Shown piece by piece: positions 10,495-21,791 of a DNA stretch of 64,000 nt. A program made the position numbers and the translations under genes. The notes below the pieces were generated by a model, which did not search any database, had not been told where the DNA came from, and saw nothing but the letters and a program-made list of their open reading frames with translations. Every line of letters begins with the position of its first letter. Position 1 is the stretch's first letter. This DNA is from Iris pallida (lineage: Eukaryota > Streptophyta > Magnoliopsida > Asparagales > Iridaceae). The stretch covers positions 15,016,799-15,080,798 of the forward strand of contig JANAVB010042220.1 in the NCBI GenBank assembly GCA_029216955.1, read 5' to 3'.

Positions 10495-10726
10495 ACAATT
10501 CTTTACAATTATTGGTTAATATTTAGCATCGGCATGGACACTGATAAAGAATAGCAAAACGCTCCAATATTTACCATCTATTGACATCGACTGACACATT
10601 ACAGCTTAAAAAATGAACACAATTCTTTACAATTAGCATCAGCATGGACACTGATAAAGAATAACAAATGCTCCAATATTTACCATCTATTGATATTGGC
10701 TGACACATCACAGCTTCAAAAATGAA
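10495..10726. repeat. Two-copy tandem duplication just downstream of exon A
   Basis: Copy 1 (about 10495-10616) and copy 2 (about 10617-10726) share ACAATTCTTTACAATTA, GCATGGACACTGATAAAGAA, GCTCCAATATTTACCATCTA and GCTGACACAT-like words ending in AAAAATGAAC. Copy 2 lacks a short segment near its start. It lies about 80 bp inside the intron. Confidence 0.75.
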
Positions 10727-11251
10727 CGAATATCATGTCAAGTTATGCAAGTCTGAAAGTTAATATCTTTGTGGGGCATATTCGACAATACAAATTTTTG
10801 GTGTTTTCTACTGGAACCCTTTTCTTTAAGTCAACCCAATTAAGGGACATGTCCTCTCTAACCTTAGTGAAAACCATATTTAATCGCTCCTACTGGTGTA
10901 AGTTTCACATGTCCAATCAGCCTAAAACAATTTTCTAGCATCTTATACTCAGTTGGCAGCACCTATGGACTTCCCACTAATACACTAATGACTCGTGCTA
11001 TATTTAACTTCTTGTCACATTCATCTCTTAGCATTCTAATTTGGAACTTTACTTTTTCAATATTTTTTAACTTAGAACGCTCATAATGCATTAGTGGTCG
11101 AATAGTTATAATTGTCTTTCAAAGTTTACTTTGAACTTTAACGGTATCCTATGATTACAAAAAATTTCAAATATTCCACTTACACCACGTGGCTATTTAT
11201 ATGAACATCATCCTTCTCATGATGATGAGTTATTGATCATAAATTCTGAAA
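10727..11251 (+). other. Intron sequence without recognisable element
   Basis: AT-rich, no domain, no terminal repeats seen. The 67-codon open frame at 10735 has no recognisable motif and is treated as chance. Confidence 0.5.
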
Positions 11252-12763
11252 ATGATCACCCTTACTAATGAGATGGGTGACCCGGGCGATCGGGCGTTGG
11301 CAAACCCTATGGGATCCCTCACTTGGGACCCCGGCGCCGCCGGCGAGGGTGGGTCGGCCAGCGGCGGCCTGGCCGGGGGAAGGCCGGCCAAGGGCGGCTC
11401 CGGCGACGGTGGTGTTGGCGGTGGAAAAGGCGGCGCGGGATCTGGAGCAGCGCACGAGGGTACAAACGCAAGCGCGGGGTCGCCGGGGTCGGCACTGGTC
11501 GGTGCAGCGGGTGGCGGCGGTGGTCTTGCTGGCGCGGGCAGCGGTGGCGCTGGCTGTGGCATGGGAAGCACTGGTGTTTTCCAACCTGGATCCTTGTCTA
11601 GATCTCAGGGTGGGCAGATGGAGAACGGTGGCTGGACGACGGTTACGAGATGTCGCTGAGGTAGGAGTGTGGGCAAGGAGGGTGCTGCGTTGCCCCACCT
11701 AAAGGTGCGATACACCTCTGACAGGAGAACGGGCGATAGTTCGGGGACGCGGAAGACGCCCCATGGCCTCGGGGGACCCTCCCGGACGAAAAATAGTGCT
11801 GGTGGGAGAACGGTTGGGTGGCGTCCCAAAGCGTCGGCAGCGGAAAAAGGGAAAGAAAAAGCTGTCGACTTAGGGGGCCAGGGCATAGGGTCCTCCCCTC
11901 CTAGTGCCGTCCTGTGGTCTCAGGGGATGTCTCCTCGCCCTGTGGGAAAGTCCTGGGCTGACATATATAAACCAATCGGACCCAAATGCCCAGCCTCAAT
12001 GGAGTACGTGCCACCTAAGAAGGTAGGGAGTGGCTTTCGAGCCTCGTTCCCTGCGGAGGAGATAGCGAATGTGACAGCTTTCTGGGAGAACACGTTGGTC
12101 CTGTACGTGCTGGGGAACAAGCCCTTCTATGGACATATCCGGGCGTATGCGGCACGTGTTTGGCAACCTAAGGGTAGCATGGAGATATTTGCCAGAGAGA
12201 ATGGCTTTTACTATGTGAAGTTTGGTCGGACGGAAGACGTCATCAGGATTATCCAGGGAGGGTCTTGGACGTTTGATGGCAGACTGATCATTCTGAAAGA
12301 GTGGACTCCAGAACTGCGGTATGAGAAGGAATTCCTTAATGCTATCCCTGTTTGGATCCGCTTCCCGGAATTCCCAATCAGGTATTGGAGTATCCCCTTG
12401 CTCATGAGGCTCGCCAGCTTGGTGGACAAATCGATTAGCGCTGATAATGCTATAGCCTTTCGGTCGAGGCTGATGTATGCTCGGATGTTCGTGGAGATCA
12501 GGGCCGGTAGAGAGCTCCAGAGCTTGTTGGAGTATGAAGTCCTATCTGGAGAGGTTCTAACCTAGAAAGTTGAGTATGAATGGGTTCCACCTACCTGCCC
12601 ACATTGTGCCTGTTTCGGGCACCTCGCTAGTACTTGCTCTACCGGAGGACAGAAGACGGTGACCCCACCAGAGCCAGCTGAGGAACCTGGAACATCCAGG
12701 GTGATGAAGACTGCTAGTGGAGACGAGAGAGCCGAGGGGGTCCTGCAGAGGGGGACCGACTGA
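11252..12763 (+). pseudogene. LINE ORF1 (DUF4283 RNA-binding type protein), two in-frame stops
   Basis: The frame runs from ATG 11252 or 11273 to a TGA at 12761-12763, interrupted by TGA near 11657 and TAG near 12563, all in the same frame, so about 500 residues with two nonsense changes. Residues 8-120 are a low-complexity Gly/Ala-rich segment. The middle (about 12050-12500) matches the plant LINE ORF1 domain: ENTLVLYVLGNKPFYGHIRA, then GRLIILKEWTPELRYEKEFL and IPVWIRFPEFPIRYW. After the second stop comes the zinc knuckle C-x2-C-x4-H-x4-C at 12596-12637. ORF1 of L1-type LINEs binds the element RNA in the ribonucleoprotein. It lies about 0.4 kb before ORF2 remnants. Confidence 0.85.
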
Positions 12764-13199
12764 TGGAGGATGCCAGCGGACTGAGTCTGACTATCTTACC
12801 TCAAACAGTGTACACCAGTAGGGCTATGGTGACTGTCCCGCCTCAGTCGGTACACCCCAGTGGGGCTTTGATCACTTTCACCGCTCAGAGGAGTATGGTT
12901 ACCAGAGGTATGTCGGCATCGGGACAAGAGCATAGAGGAGATGGAGGTACTTCCGAGGAGAGTGTATAGAAGGAAGAGACATGCTGGCCCCCTACGCGAC
13001 GGGCACCCCAGGGAGGAGGGTCGGTCACCTCGCCACGGTGAGCCGTTTTGTGTTGACAATCCGGCTTGGGCCCTGATGATCTCTCAAACGGTGAACCAGC
13101 ATCCTACCACTCCTGGGTTGGAGGAGGACATGGCGTTGATGGACGTGGTACTATCCCCGGGTACTGGTCCAGAAGGTGTTCAGGGGACCTACCATCTTA

Positions 13200-13806
13200 A
13201 TAATTAATGGCGTGTACGTCAGGGGTACATGCTCCTTAGGGAGATGGAGAGAGATTTGTGAGGTCCTACGCAGAGAGAAGTGCGACATCTGTCTTGCTGG
13301 AGACTAAGATTAAAGGAGAGAAGACACTATCCCCATTGGGCCCAACTTCACAATCTGGTGCTGTGTGACATGGCTACGATCTGGGTTAGATGAAATAGCA
13401 ACAGCTGGGACGGGGATATGGTCTTGATGTCGGAGCAGCTGATAGCCATCTCTCTTTCCAATAATGGTGGTTTCAGGTTCTTCCTAGGGGCAGTCTATGG
13501 CCACAATGACAGGCGACGTCGGGAGGGCCTTTGGCGGGATATAGCTAAAGTGGCTGCTACTGCCGACTCACTTCATCTTCCGCTGCCCCTGATGGGTGAC
13601 TTCAACGCTCTTCTTCACAGAAGAGAGAAGGTGGGAGGCAGACCTGTCCCAGATCCGATTCTGTACGATTTTCAGAGGTGTATTCTTTAGTCGAACCTTC
13701 AGGACTTGGAACAAACGGGGCATATATGGACTTGGCATAACAAAACTGTTACCAATAGAGTTGCTTGTTAGCTGGACAGAGCTCTGGGTAATGGGGAGTG
13801 GTTCCG
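13200..13806 (+). pseudogene. LINE ORF2 fragment: apurinic/apyrimidinic endonuclease domain
   Basis: Frames are broken. Near 13265-13315 a segment reads REKCDIC and then LLETKIKGEK, the catalytic Glu motif of the AP-endonuclease domain. From 13418 the frame shows FFLGAVYGHNDRRRREGLW and LMGDFNALLHRREKVGG, the conserved GDFN active-site motif. A further shifted frame carries the end of the domain (GHIWTWHN, then a stop before LDRALGNGEWF), and homology ends at 13806. No reverse transcriptase follows. ORF2 in intact elements nicks the target and primes cDNA synthesis; this copy cannot. Confidence 0.75.
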
Positions 13807-14228
13807 GCCACCGCCGTCACCATCTGCACCACCATAGCCACCGCCGCCACCAGCCGCTGCATGCCGCCCCCACCGCACACCGACATTGTCGCCACCAGCC
13901 GCTGCACGGCCGCACATCGACCACCTCGCGCGCGAGCCGGCTGCTGCTTCGCGGCCACCTCCGCCGCACGCGTACGGCTATTGCCGCTGCTGCTGCTTGC
14001 GACGGCCGCTGCTCGGAGACACCCGTCCGACGGCGCCCACTCACCTGTCAGTCGGCCCATCGTCCCCACCACCGCGAAGCCGCGATTTTTGAAGTCTCCC
14101 GCGGGGTCGTTCCAGACGTTGAAGGCCCAGATCCAATAGGAGAGAGGGACATGATCGGATCTAGAAGAGGACGAAGAGGACGAGCGTGAATCGTGGAACG
14201 GGTGTGAGGTGATCGGAGAAGAGGATCG
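13807..14228 (+). other. Copia-B GC-rich leader
   Basis: CCGCCACC/CACCGC-rich sequence lies between the LINE junction and the gag ATG (14229). It gives overlapping long frames on both strands (for example 13749-14072 minus) through base composition only. Copia-D has an analogous, even more extreme, C-rich leader in the same position relative to gag, which suggests a shared habit of these short-LTR copia elements. Confidence 0.5.
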
Positions 14229-17200
14229 ATGGAGGATATCATCAAGAAGCTGGACCTTGCGGAGGTTGCAACGTTGATAAAGCTGGTGAAACTATCGGCT
14301 GGTGAGAGCGCGACACAAATATCGACGAAGTTGGAGCTTCCCTCCATCGATCTGAAGCTTGATGGACCAGCTACCTACCTGAGTTGGTTACGGCGGGTGA
14401 GGAGAACCCTCGCAGGAAAGAATCTGGAAAATTTTCTGTCAGGAGAGACGATAGAGCCGGACGAGGGCTCGACAGGACGCGACGAGTGAAAATCCACTCA
14501 TATGGTGATCTACATTTGGCTTCTCAATTCTTTAGTCCAGTCGATCGCCGCCACAGTGGATGGCATCGAGATGGTGAATGAAGTGTGGGAGAAATTGAGG
14601 ACCTACGATGGTGTAGGGAACAACTTACAAGTTTTCCAGATCAAGGGGGAGATCGACGACACCGTACAGGAAGAGAAGAAGGTGTAGGAGTATGCCACAG
14701 AGTTGGAGCGTCTATAGTTAGATTACGATCACTCCTCAGATCGGGCGAGCTGTGGGGACCCGAAGTGTAAGTTGAGACAGGTATGTCTGTAGGAGAGGAC
14801 GATGAAGTTCCTTAAAGGACAGACTGCAGTATTTGCTCAGAGGAGCACTACTTCTAGCCCAACCGAAGATCCCCACCCTTGAGGAGGCTACCTCGGCCAT
14901 GATCCAGGAGGAGACTCGCATCAAGCTGCATGCAGAGACAAGTGGCCCTTCTGAAGTAAAGTCGGCCCTAATGGCTACCAGTTCGAGCGACACAGGGCCT
15001 ATGGGAGAGCCCTGGCAGCACAACCTGCAGTGCTACAACTACGGGGAGATTGGACATCGGTATGCTTGTACCAAACCACCTAAGGAAGGAGATCCAGGTG
15101 GTGGACGCGGACAGTTCGGTGGACGTGGACATTTTGGAGGACGTGGCGTGGTCGTAGAGGTCAACGGGGTGGTTGAGGAGGTTATCGAGCGAACCTGCTC
15201 GTAGCCGAAGGGGTTGAGGGAGCTGGTGGTACCTTTACTGAGGAGGATCAGGTACTGATAGGCATGTTGAAGGCACTCAGGAGGAAGCAGAGAGCGTCAA
15301 ACGATGGAGACAGGAGGAGTGGAACCGAGGAGGCGTCCACCTCATTCTTCGCTGGAGGCAATGCCGCCGTGTATGTCCATCCATCAGAAGGTACCGACGA
15401 CTCACTCGCCCTTACATCTATGACTTCCCTTAAATCATCAGACTGGATTATCGACTCGGGGGCATTTCGACATGTGACGGAGAATGCTAGTGAATTCTCC
15501 TTCTACGCTCACCTAGTATCGGCATACATCATTCAAACAGCTGATGGTACTTTCCAGCTAGTGGTTGGTAAGGGTACTATAAATTGTATAGGTTCAGTAA
15601 CATTATTCAATGTTTTGCATGCTCTATCTTTTTTCAGTCAGTCTTTTGTCTATCAGTTCTATAATCCCCCAACTAAAATGCATTGTCTCTTTTGATATTC
15701 CTAAGGTGATCTTCCAGGAGAAAAAAACGGGACGAAGACTTGGGACTGATATTTAGCATGAGGGACTGTAGTACCTGGATCGAGAAGGGCTGGATTCAGC
15801 ATTGATGTCTATGACAGAGAAGGCATGAATGTGAGGACTGAAGATGAGTGCCGAGGATATATTAATACTCCACCATAAGAGGTTGGGACACTCCTCTTTT
15901 GCTACTTTAAGTAAATTGTATCCAACTATTTATGAGAAAACAAATAAGGAGAAACTAGTATGTGATGCATGTGATTTAGGAAAATTTACTAGGAGCTCAT
16001 ATGCTAGTACGGGCCATAGGAGCTCGTTTGTTTTTTATGTAATACATTCTGATGTTTGGGTGCCATGCGCCATTACTACTATGAACGGTTACAGGTATTT
16101 TGTTTCCTTCATTGATTGCTCTTTTCGTGTCACTTGGCTGTATTTGATGAATAATAAGAGATGTATCTACATGTTTTCGGGACTTTCAGAAACATGTCCA
16201 AACTCAGTACAGGGCAGTAGTGAAGGTACTGAGGTCTGACAATGGGACATAGTATACCAACAGAGCACTTGCGAAATACTTGTCAACCCAAGGGATACAG
16301 TATCAGACCACCTGTGCATATACACCAGCACAAAACGGAGCAGCAGAAAGGAAGGACAAACACCTTCTGGAGGTGGCAAGAAGCATGATGATCGATATGA
16401 ATGTCCCACAAAGTCTGTGGGGGAATGCAGTATTGACAGCAACTCAACCAATCAATAGGATGCCCTCGAAGGTACTGGGATGGAAGTCTCCATGTGAAAT
16501 ATTGCAAGAAAATAATAGTGGGATACTCCCACTGAAGGTGTTTGGTTGCGTGTGTTTTGTGAAGGATAACAGATCGTCAGTTGGAAAACTTGATCCTAGT
16601 GCAGTCAAGTGCATCTTCGTGGGCTACTCGGCGACTCAGAAGAGATATGTGCTGGAGCCCAGTAGTGATGAAGAAGTTTGTGAGCATGGATGTTCACTTC
16701 AGAAAGCATGAGCCATACTATCGTCAGGAGGAAATCTCAAACAACTTATCTGATATTGCGAGTATGAGGCAAGAGGGGGAGATTGGTGAAAGTCTGGTGA
16801 CCGATTTAGGAGTATGACATGGAGGCGTGGTTGAGGAGGAGCAGGAAGGTAGGAACAGGGGGAGGAGATGAGAGGTGTTAGGCCCACGGCTCAGGGGGAG
16901 ATACTTACCTACAGCAGGAGAGGGAAGCAAGGACCAGTACCTACAGTACCAGTGCCAAGTCCCTTGTCTGCGTCCGTCTCGACTCCTGAGACACCTACAC
17001 CACCACCAGAGTCCCCTTCAGGTGATATTATTCTTTCTACTCCTCCCACACCTACTCCTCCTATACCATTATCAGTACAGAGGACCACTCGCAGCAATAC
17101 GGGAAATCCTCCTGTTAGATATGGTTGAGACCTTGCTCAGTTTGTTTCATATGATCATATCTCCTCTTCTTATAGAGCATCCATTGCGTCTTTGGATAGT

Positions 17201-18744
17201 ATTACTGTACCTAACAATTGGCAGGTTGTCAAGAACGATCCAAAGTGGAAAGCGGGGATACACGAGGAGTTGGGGGCTCTTGAGAAGAACCACACTTGGG
17301 AGTTGGTAAAACTGTCAGAAGAGAAGAGAGCAGTCGGATGCAAGTGGGTCTTTACTGAGAAGTAGAACCCAGATGGATAGGTTGAGCGTTACAAAGTTCG
17401 ACTGGTGGTAAAAGGATACAGTCAGACGTATGGCATTGACTATGACGAGAACTTTGCACCAGTGGCGAAGATGAGTACTGTCAGGACCCTGATTTCTCTG
17501 GCAGCAAATGGTGGATGGAATCTATACCAACTGGATTTGAAGAATACATTTCTTCATGAAGATCTAGTAGAGGAGGTGTACATGGAGATACCACCAGGAT
17601 TCGGCACCAATCAGACAGTGGACAAGGTCTACAGGTTGAAGAAGTTCCTCTATGGACTTGAGCAGTCTCCTCGAGCGTGGTTTGACAGATTCACGAGGAC
17701 GATGATAGGAATGGAATATCGGCAGATCAATGCTGATCATACTGTGTTCTTCCGTCGGAGTGGAGGCCATATCACCGTGCTTGCGGTATATGTAGATATG
17801 ATTATCGCATGAGATGATGAGCAAGAGATCGCCCGACTCAAGGGAAAATTTGGCAAGAAATTTGAGGTAAAGGACTTTGGTCTTCTTCGGTACTTCCTTG
17901 GAATTGAGATTGCTTGAGAAGTAGAGGGGATTGTTCTTTCCCAGAGGAAGTATGCACTGGACCTTCTTACAGAGACATGGATGTTGGGATGCAAACCTGC
18001 ATCGACGTTGATAGATTAGAGGTTCAAGGTGACTGCTGAGGCTGGAAAACCAGTTAACCGGGATAGATACCAGACTGGTAGGCAAGTTGATCTATTTGAG
18101 CCACACCCGTCCTGATATCTGCTTTGCCTGCTTTGCAGCAAGTGTGGTGAGTCGCTACATGTATGACCACGGAATGGTCATATGGACGCAGTGTACCAGA
18201 TTCTGAGATACTTGAAGGATGTCCCGGGAAGGGACTGATATTCAGGAAGAATAATCACGTGAGCATCGAGGGCTACTGTGATTCTGACTGGGCTAGCTGT
18301 GCTAATGACAGGTGATCTACCTCGGGATACTGTATATTTGTAGGAGGCAACTTGGTCTCTTGGAGGAGTAAAAAGCAGTCAGTGATGGCCAGATCGACAA
18401 CTGAAACGGAGTACAGAGCTATGGCATTGGAAGTTGCAGAGCTGCTATGGTTGAAAAATATGCTGGTGGAGCTGAAGGTGGATCAAGGAGCCAAGATGAA
18501 GCTATGGTGTGACAACCAGTCAGCTATTAGTATCGCTAACAATCCAGTACAGCATGACAGAGCCAAACACATCGAGATCGATAGGTTGTTCATTAAGGAG
18601 AAGTTGGATAGTGGACTACTGGAGGTAGGCCACGTTCAAACCAAGGATTAGGTAGCAGACGGATTGACCAAGGGACTTAGCTCTGTGAGCATGATTAGAG
18701 GATGTGACAAGATGGGCTTAGTGAATATCTTTCGCCCATCTTGA
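14229..18744 (+). pseudogene. Copia-B gag-pol polyprotein remnant
   Basis: Gag begins at ATG 14229 (PSIDLKLDGPATYLSWLRRV) with a degraded knuckle near 15030 (CYNYGEIGHRYACT, second Cys changed to Tyr) followed by a Gly/Arg-rich tail. Protease DWIIDSGAFRHVTENASEF is at 15440, with the usual Gly-Ala followed by Phe instead of Ser or Thr. GAG-pre-integrase and integrase run 15844-16711 (HHKRLGHSSFATLSKLYP; YTPAQNGAAERKDKHLLEV). RT is at 17340-17815 with DLKNTFLHEDLVEEVY; the catalytic box reads YVDM (17789-17800) instead of YVDD. RNase H is at 18270-18651 (WRSKKQSVMARSTTETEYRA, TKD then stop). The terminal TGA at 18742 overlaps the polypurine tract. More than ten stops or frame changes occur. 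Confidence 0.9.
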
Positions 18745-18751
18745 GGAAGAA
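18741..18751 (+). promoter_or_regulatory. Copia-B polypurine tract
   Basis: TTGAGGAAGAA directly precedes the LTR start TGTTGGTATATT and includes the polyprotein stop codon. Confidence 0.65.
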
Positions 18752-18929
18752 TGTTGGTATATTTGGTATTGGTATAATAGAATAAGAATATTTGAATATC
18801 CTGGTGGTATATTTGGTATGTCAGAATATGCCACAAGATATTCTACAGAAAATTTAATGTAATGAGGAGGATTGTAAGGCTATAAATAGCCATGAGATTA
18901 TCAATGAAATCATAACAAAATATTCAACA
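18752..18929 (+). repeat. Copia-B 3' LTR (178 bp)
   Basis: It starts TGTTGGTATATTTGG and ends ATATTCAACA. The word GGTATATTTGGTAT occurs twice within it. CTATAAATAG at 18879 is a likely TATA box. The following GAAAC (18930-18934) would be the right target duplication, but the left partner is lost. Confidence 0.75.
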
Positions 18930-20540
18930 GAAACCCACTCATGCTTCTCCACGACTATGACTCTCCATGTGTGAACAATCGAACAAAACGGTTGGTAGTT
19001 CTTCCTACTCTACTACAAGATATGACCATACAAAACCAGAGGGGTCAACCCTAATAGCAAAGTACCATAAATGAGCTCTAATGTTGGTCTAAAACTGCAA
19101 TCACAAAATCAAAGCAAAAAAACGTGCAATATCATATGGAACATAAAGTAAAGATAGGAGAGTTGTAAGGTACCAATGCACCATCTCAAAATAAAGAACA
19201 AGAATGTAATCTATCAAAACAGTTAATATAGAACTAAGTGTAAGGAAACGATAATGTACCAACGCATCCTGAAAAGGAAATAGACAGAAAGTAAATTTAG
19301 CTAATCAAGTATAAGAACAGAACACAAGAAGCATTACAGTTGGCCAAACATGTGATATGGCTTGCTACAACTATGAGGGTTGTCATGCAATTGATGATTC
19401 TTTCGTAGCACGTGTTGTAGGTATCAAGATTGACAAGGGTTCAATTTTGTCATACATAGATATAAATAGATACACATAAGCACTCTTCTAAAACTTAGGA
19501 TTAGTCGGCACCTAGGTGCTAGTAGGCGTCCAATGTCCGCCTAGTGTTCGTCTGATGTCCGACAAATGGATTGTGGACAATTTTCAGCAAAAAAAAAATG
19601 ACCACTTTTTTTTTTTGGACTGCAAGAATACTGAAAATAGGGTTGTTGGTGTTATTGAGGTCGCACACGACGTACGGTCTTTAAACTGCACAAAACAAAC
19701 TAGAAGAGTTTGGCGTTGGTTTCACGTTGATCAAACATCGGATGACGGAGAACAGAACGATGGTTGCAAAGATGGAGTAACATTCTTGGAATCTTTGGAT
19801 ATGTGAACCGGTTGATAGGTTTTGTGAAACAGAGAAAAGTTGGGTTATACAGGGGTATTGATACCCTGTATGTACCGTTGCCTCTAGCTCAGGATGGGTC
19901 GCACTGGAAATAAAGTAATGAAAATAAGGATTGGGTTATGCCCTTGGGCCACAGTCCGGCCTATGGCAATGGTCTTGCAGGCTGTGCATGGCGTTAGGCT
20001 CGCTCAACGCGGACTAGACTCGAGCACGTGGGCTCACGCAAGTTTGCGGGTGCTTATCAGCTAGTTGGCTTCCAGGTCGGGCCCGATCCGCTAGGATTAT
20101 TAGGAAATTCAGTATTTAAATTCAAAATTATTTTGTAAATTGATTTATTAATTCCAAAAATTGGTATTTGTCTCTATAAAATAACTAATGACTGAGAATA
20201 ATTTTCTAAGAATTCTAGAATTTTCTAAGAATTCTAGAATTTTCTAGGGGCTAGGACCTATGAGTCAAGTTTCAAGGTAAAATCGAGCGGGCTGTAGTAC
20301 AAAGCCTATGTCCATAGGATATGGCTATATACAGGTATAGGGTTGTCTTTTGATGAGTTATTCTATCAAGGAAAACCATAAAACATATCTTGTTACATAG
20401 GTCCATTAGCCTATTGATTCAATTCAAAACACTCGACTCCGAAATCTTGATGAAAGGAATCCGAGCTTATGAATATTAATAAGTACGAGCGCGCAATACT
20501 AGAACAAGAAAATGCATGATACTAGAACAAGAACTCATTA
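18930..20540. other. Gypsy-type LTR debris and unassigned intron sequence
   Basis: 18930-19075 aligns with the LTR at 59839-63493 (compare GAAACCCACTCA and the CAAAACCAGAGGGGTCA block at 19031 with CAAAACCAGTGGGGTCAGAC at 60374). 19500-19560 has GCACCTAGGTGC and TAGGCGTCC words related to the cluster at 29035. 20197-20247 is a 19-bp unit (ATTTTCTAAGAATTCTAGA) repeated twice plus a partial copy. No gene is seen. Confidence 0.45.
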
Positions 20541-20545
20541 TACTA
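20541..20545. other. Copia-A target-site duplication, left copy (TACTA)
   Basis: TACTA precedes TGTTAGTGCCGG and recurs at 28053-28057 after ...CTCCAACA, fixing both element ends. Confidence 0.88.
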
Positions 20546-21791
20546 TGTTAGTGCCGGGGCACAATTTTTCGATGGAAAACTGAGAATATGAAACAATTGT
20601 AAAAACAATGTTTCAACACAACACTTCTAGGAAGGTTGTGTAAGTATAACGAAGATCTAAAAAGATATCGTTATGATATTACGAGAATCTAAAAATATTT
20701 CGTAATCACAGCAGCGAAGAAGATGACAGGCGAAAGATGGAAGATGGCATGTTGGGGTGAATGATCACCGTTGCTCAAAGCTTTATTCGCCCTACACGAA
20801 CAGCTTCCAGGAACCAGCAAGTTCGTCGGAGAACTTGGAACACTCCTGCTCTTCTGACTCTTCGGATGGACACGAACTCCCGTGCAAAAGCAACACTGGT
20901 GCGGCACCTTTCCTCTCTCTCGGAGGCTGCTGGAATTCGCAAGCAAATTCCCATCAGAACTGTGTTAAAGAACACGTCTGAATTCTCTGTTTACTTGTGC
21001 TAAAAAATACTTCGTAAACTTTCTGTGGTGGCTTCTCTTTCTATTCTGTAATGAGCCTTGAGAGAGAGGATGCCTTATATAGGTCCTGCAGCAACTGGTC
21101 GGTTGCCACAAAGTTAGGGACGTGGTAATAACCACCCCGAACATGTAGCAACCGCCCAGAACATGCAAACGCATGTTCTGCTGCCAACTGCGCACACCCA
21201 GCGCTCCTTGCACTCTGCGCGACAGAGCGCGCACTGAACTGCGCACACTGTGCGCACTGCACGCACTGCGCACACTGCGCACACTGCGCAACCAGCGCAA
21301 CCCGCGCAACCCAGCACAACCCTGCGCAACCCAGCGGAGCGCAACCTGGGCACGCACCTGGGCAGCGCAACTGGACTTGCGCACCTGGGCATGCGCAACG
21401 TGGCAGCGCAAGTGGCTCGCAACGAGCACAACTAAAGCGCACTATGCGCCTAGCGACGATGCTGACGTGCTAAGTGCAAAGTGCGCCAACAAAACGCCAC
21501 ATTACGCCTCATGAGCCCATGAGCCCGAGTCCGAGTCCGAGTCGCTAAGCTCCGAAGGGCTTAGCTCCCATGGAAATAAATTTTCCAAGAGCAAAAAGCA
21601 TGAATGCTTTAATTGGTTATTTTAGTCTTTCTCCCATTAGAAAAATAATCCCACATGACAAACCCATGTGCACCTCCACACCACATGTGCATCTCCAATA
21701 ATAGCAAAGCTAATATATAGAGATACAATCTCTTTGTTTTTTCCGATGTGGGACTACAGCTTTCTAAAGGAAAAACCAAAAAACTCCAACA
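20546..21791 (-). repeat. Copia-A 3' LTR
   Basis: On the minus strand it begins TGTTGGAGTTTTTTGG and ends ...GGCACTAACA. It contains a GC-rich array of GCGCACACT/GCGCAACC words (21220-21400) whose copy number differs from the 5' LTR, and a promoter-proximal TATATAAGG (21070s, minus). Minus-strand and plus-strand open frames here, some Cys-rich, are by-products of the array. Confidence 0.9.

Larger units (their letters stand above)
11252..13806 (+). mobile_element. L1-type LINE retrotransposon, 3'-truncated
   Basis: A sharp rise in GC at about 11262 marks the 5' part. ORF1 with a DUF4283-like domain and CCHC knuckle is followed by the beginning of ORF2 (apurinic endonuclease domain). Reverse transcriptase, 3' UTR and poly-A are missing: homology stops at about 13806, where a GC-rich CCGCCACC-type sequence begins. 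L1 elements are usually 5'-truncated; loss of the 3' half here therefore implies a later deletion or replacement at the junction with Copia-B. No target-site duplication could be identified. Confidence 0.8.
13807..18929 (+). mobile_element. Copia-B: degenerate Ty1/copia element, 5' LTR missing
   Basis: It comprises a GC-rich leader (13807-14228), gag, pol and a short 3' LTR (18752-18929). No copy of the LTR start TGTTGGTATATTTGG occurs to the left; the LINE directly abuts the leader, so a deletion has removed the LINE 3' half and the copia 5' LTR together or Copia-B is 5'-truncated. The sequence right of the LTR (GAAACCCACTCATG) matches gypsy-type LTR debris seen elsewhere in the window, so Copia-B had inserted into such an LTR. 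Confidence 0.8.

Noticed and set aside
11230..11886. Overlapping Pro/Ala-rich frames on the minus strand opposite LINE ORF1
   Set aside because: Shadow of the GC-rich ORF1 start; the DUF4283 and zinc-knuckle frame on + is the supported one.
13596..14347. Frame of 197 codons and overlapping Arg/His-rich frames
   Set aside because: Crosses the LINE/Copia-B junction and the GC-rich leader; no domain.
19516..19806. 96-codon + strand frame in the intron
   Set aside because: Starts in a CCTAGGTGC-type repeat and contains poly-A/poly-T runs; no motif.
20965..21514. Cys-rich frames in the Copia-A LTR, possible secreted Cys-rich peptides
   Set aside because: Created by the GCGCA repeat array; present in both LTRs with different lengths and frames.
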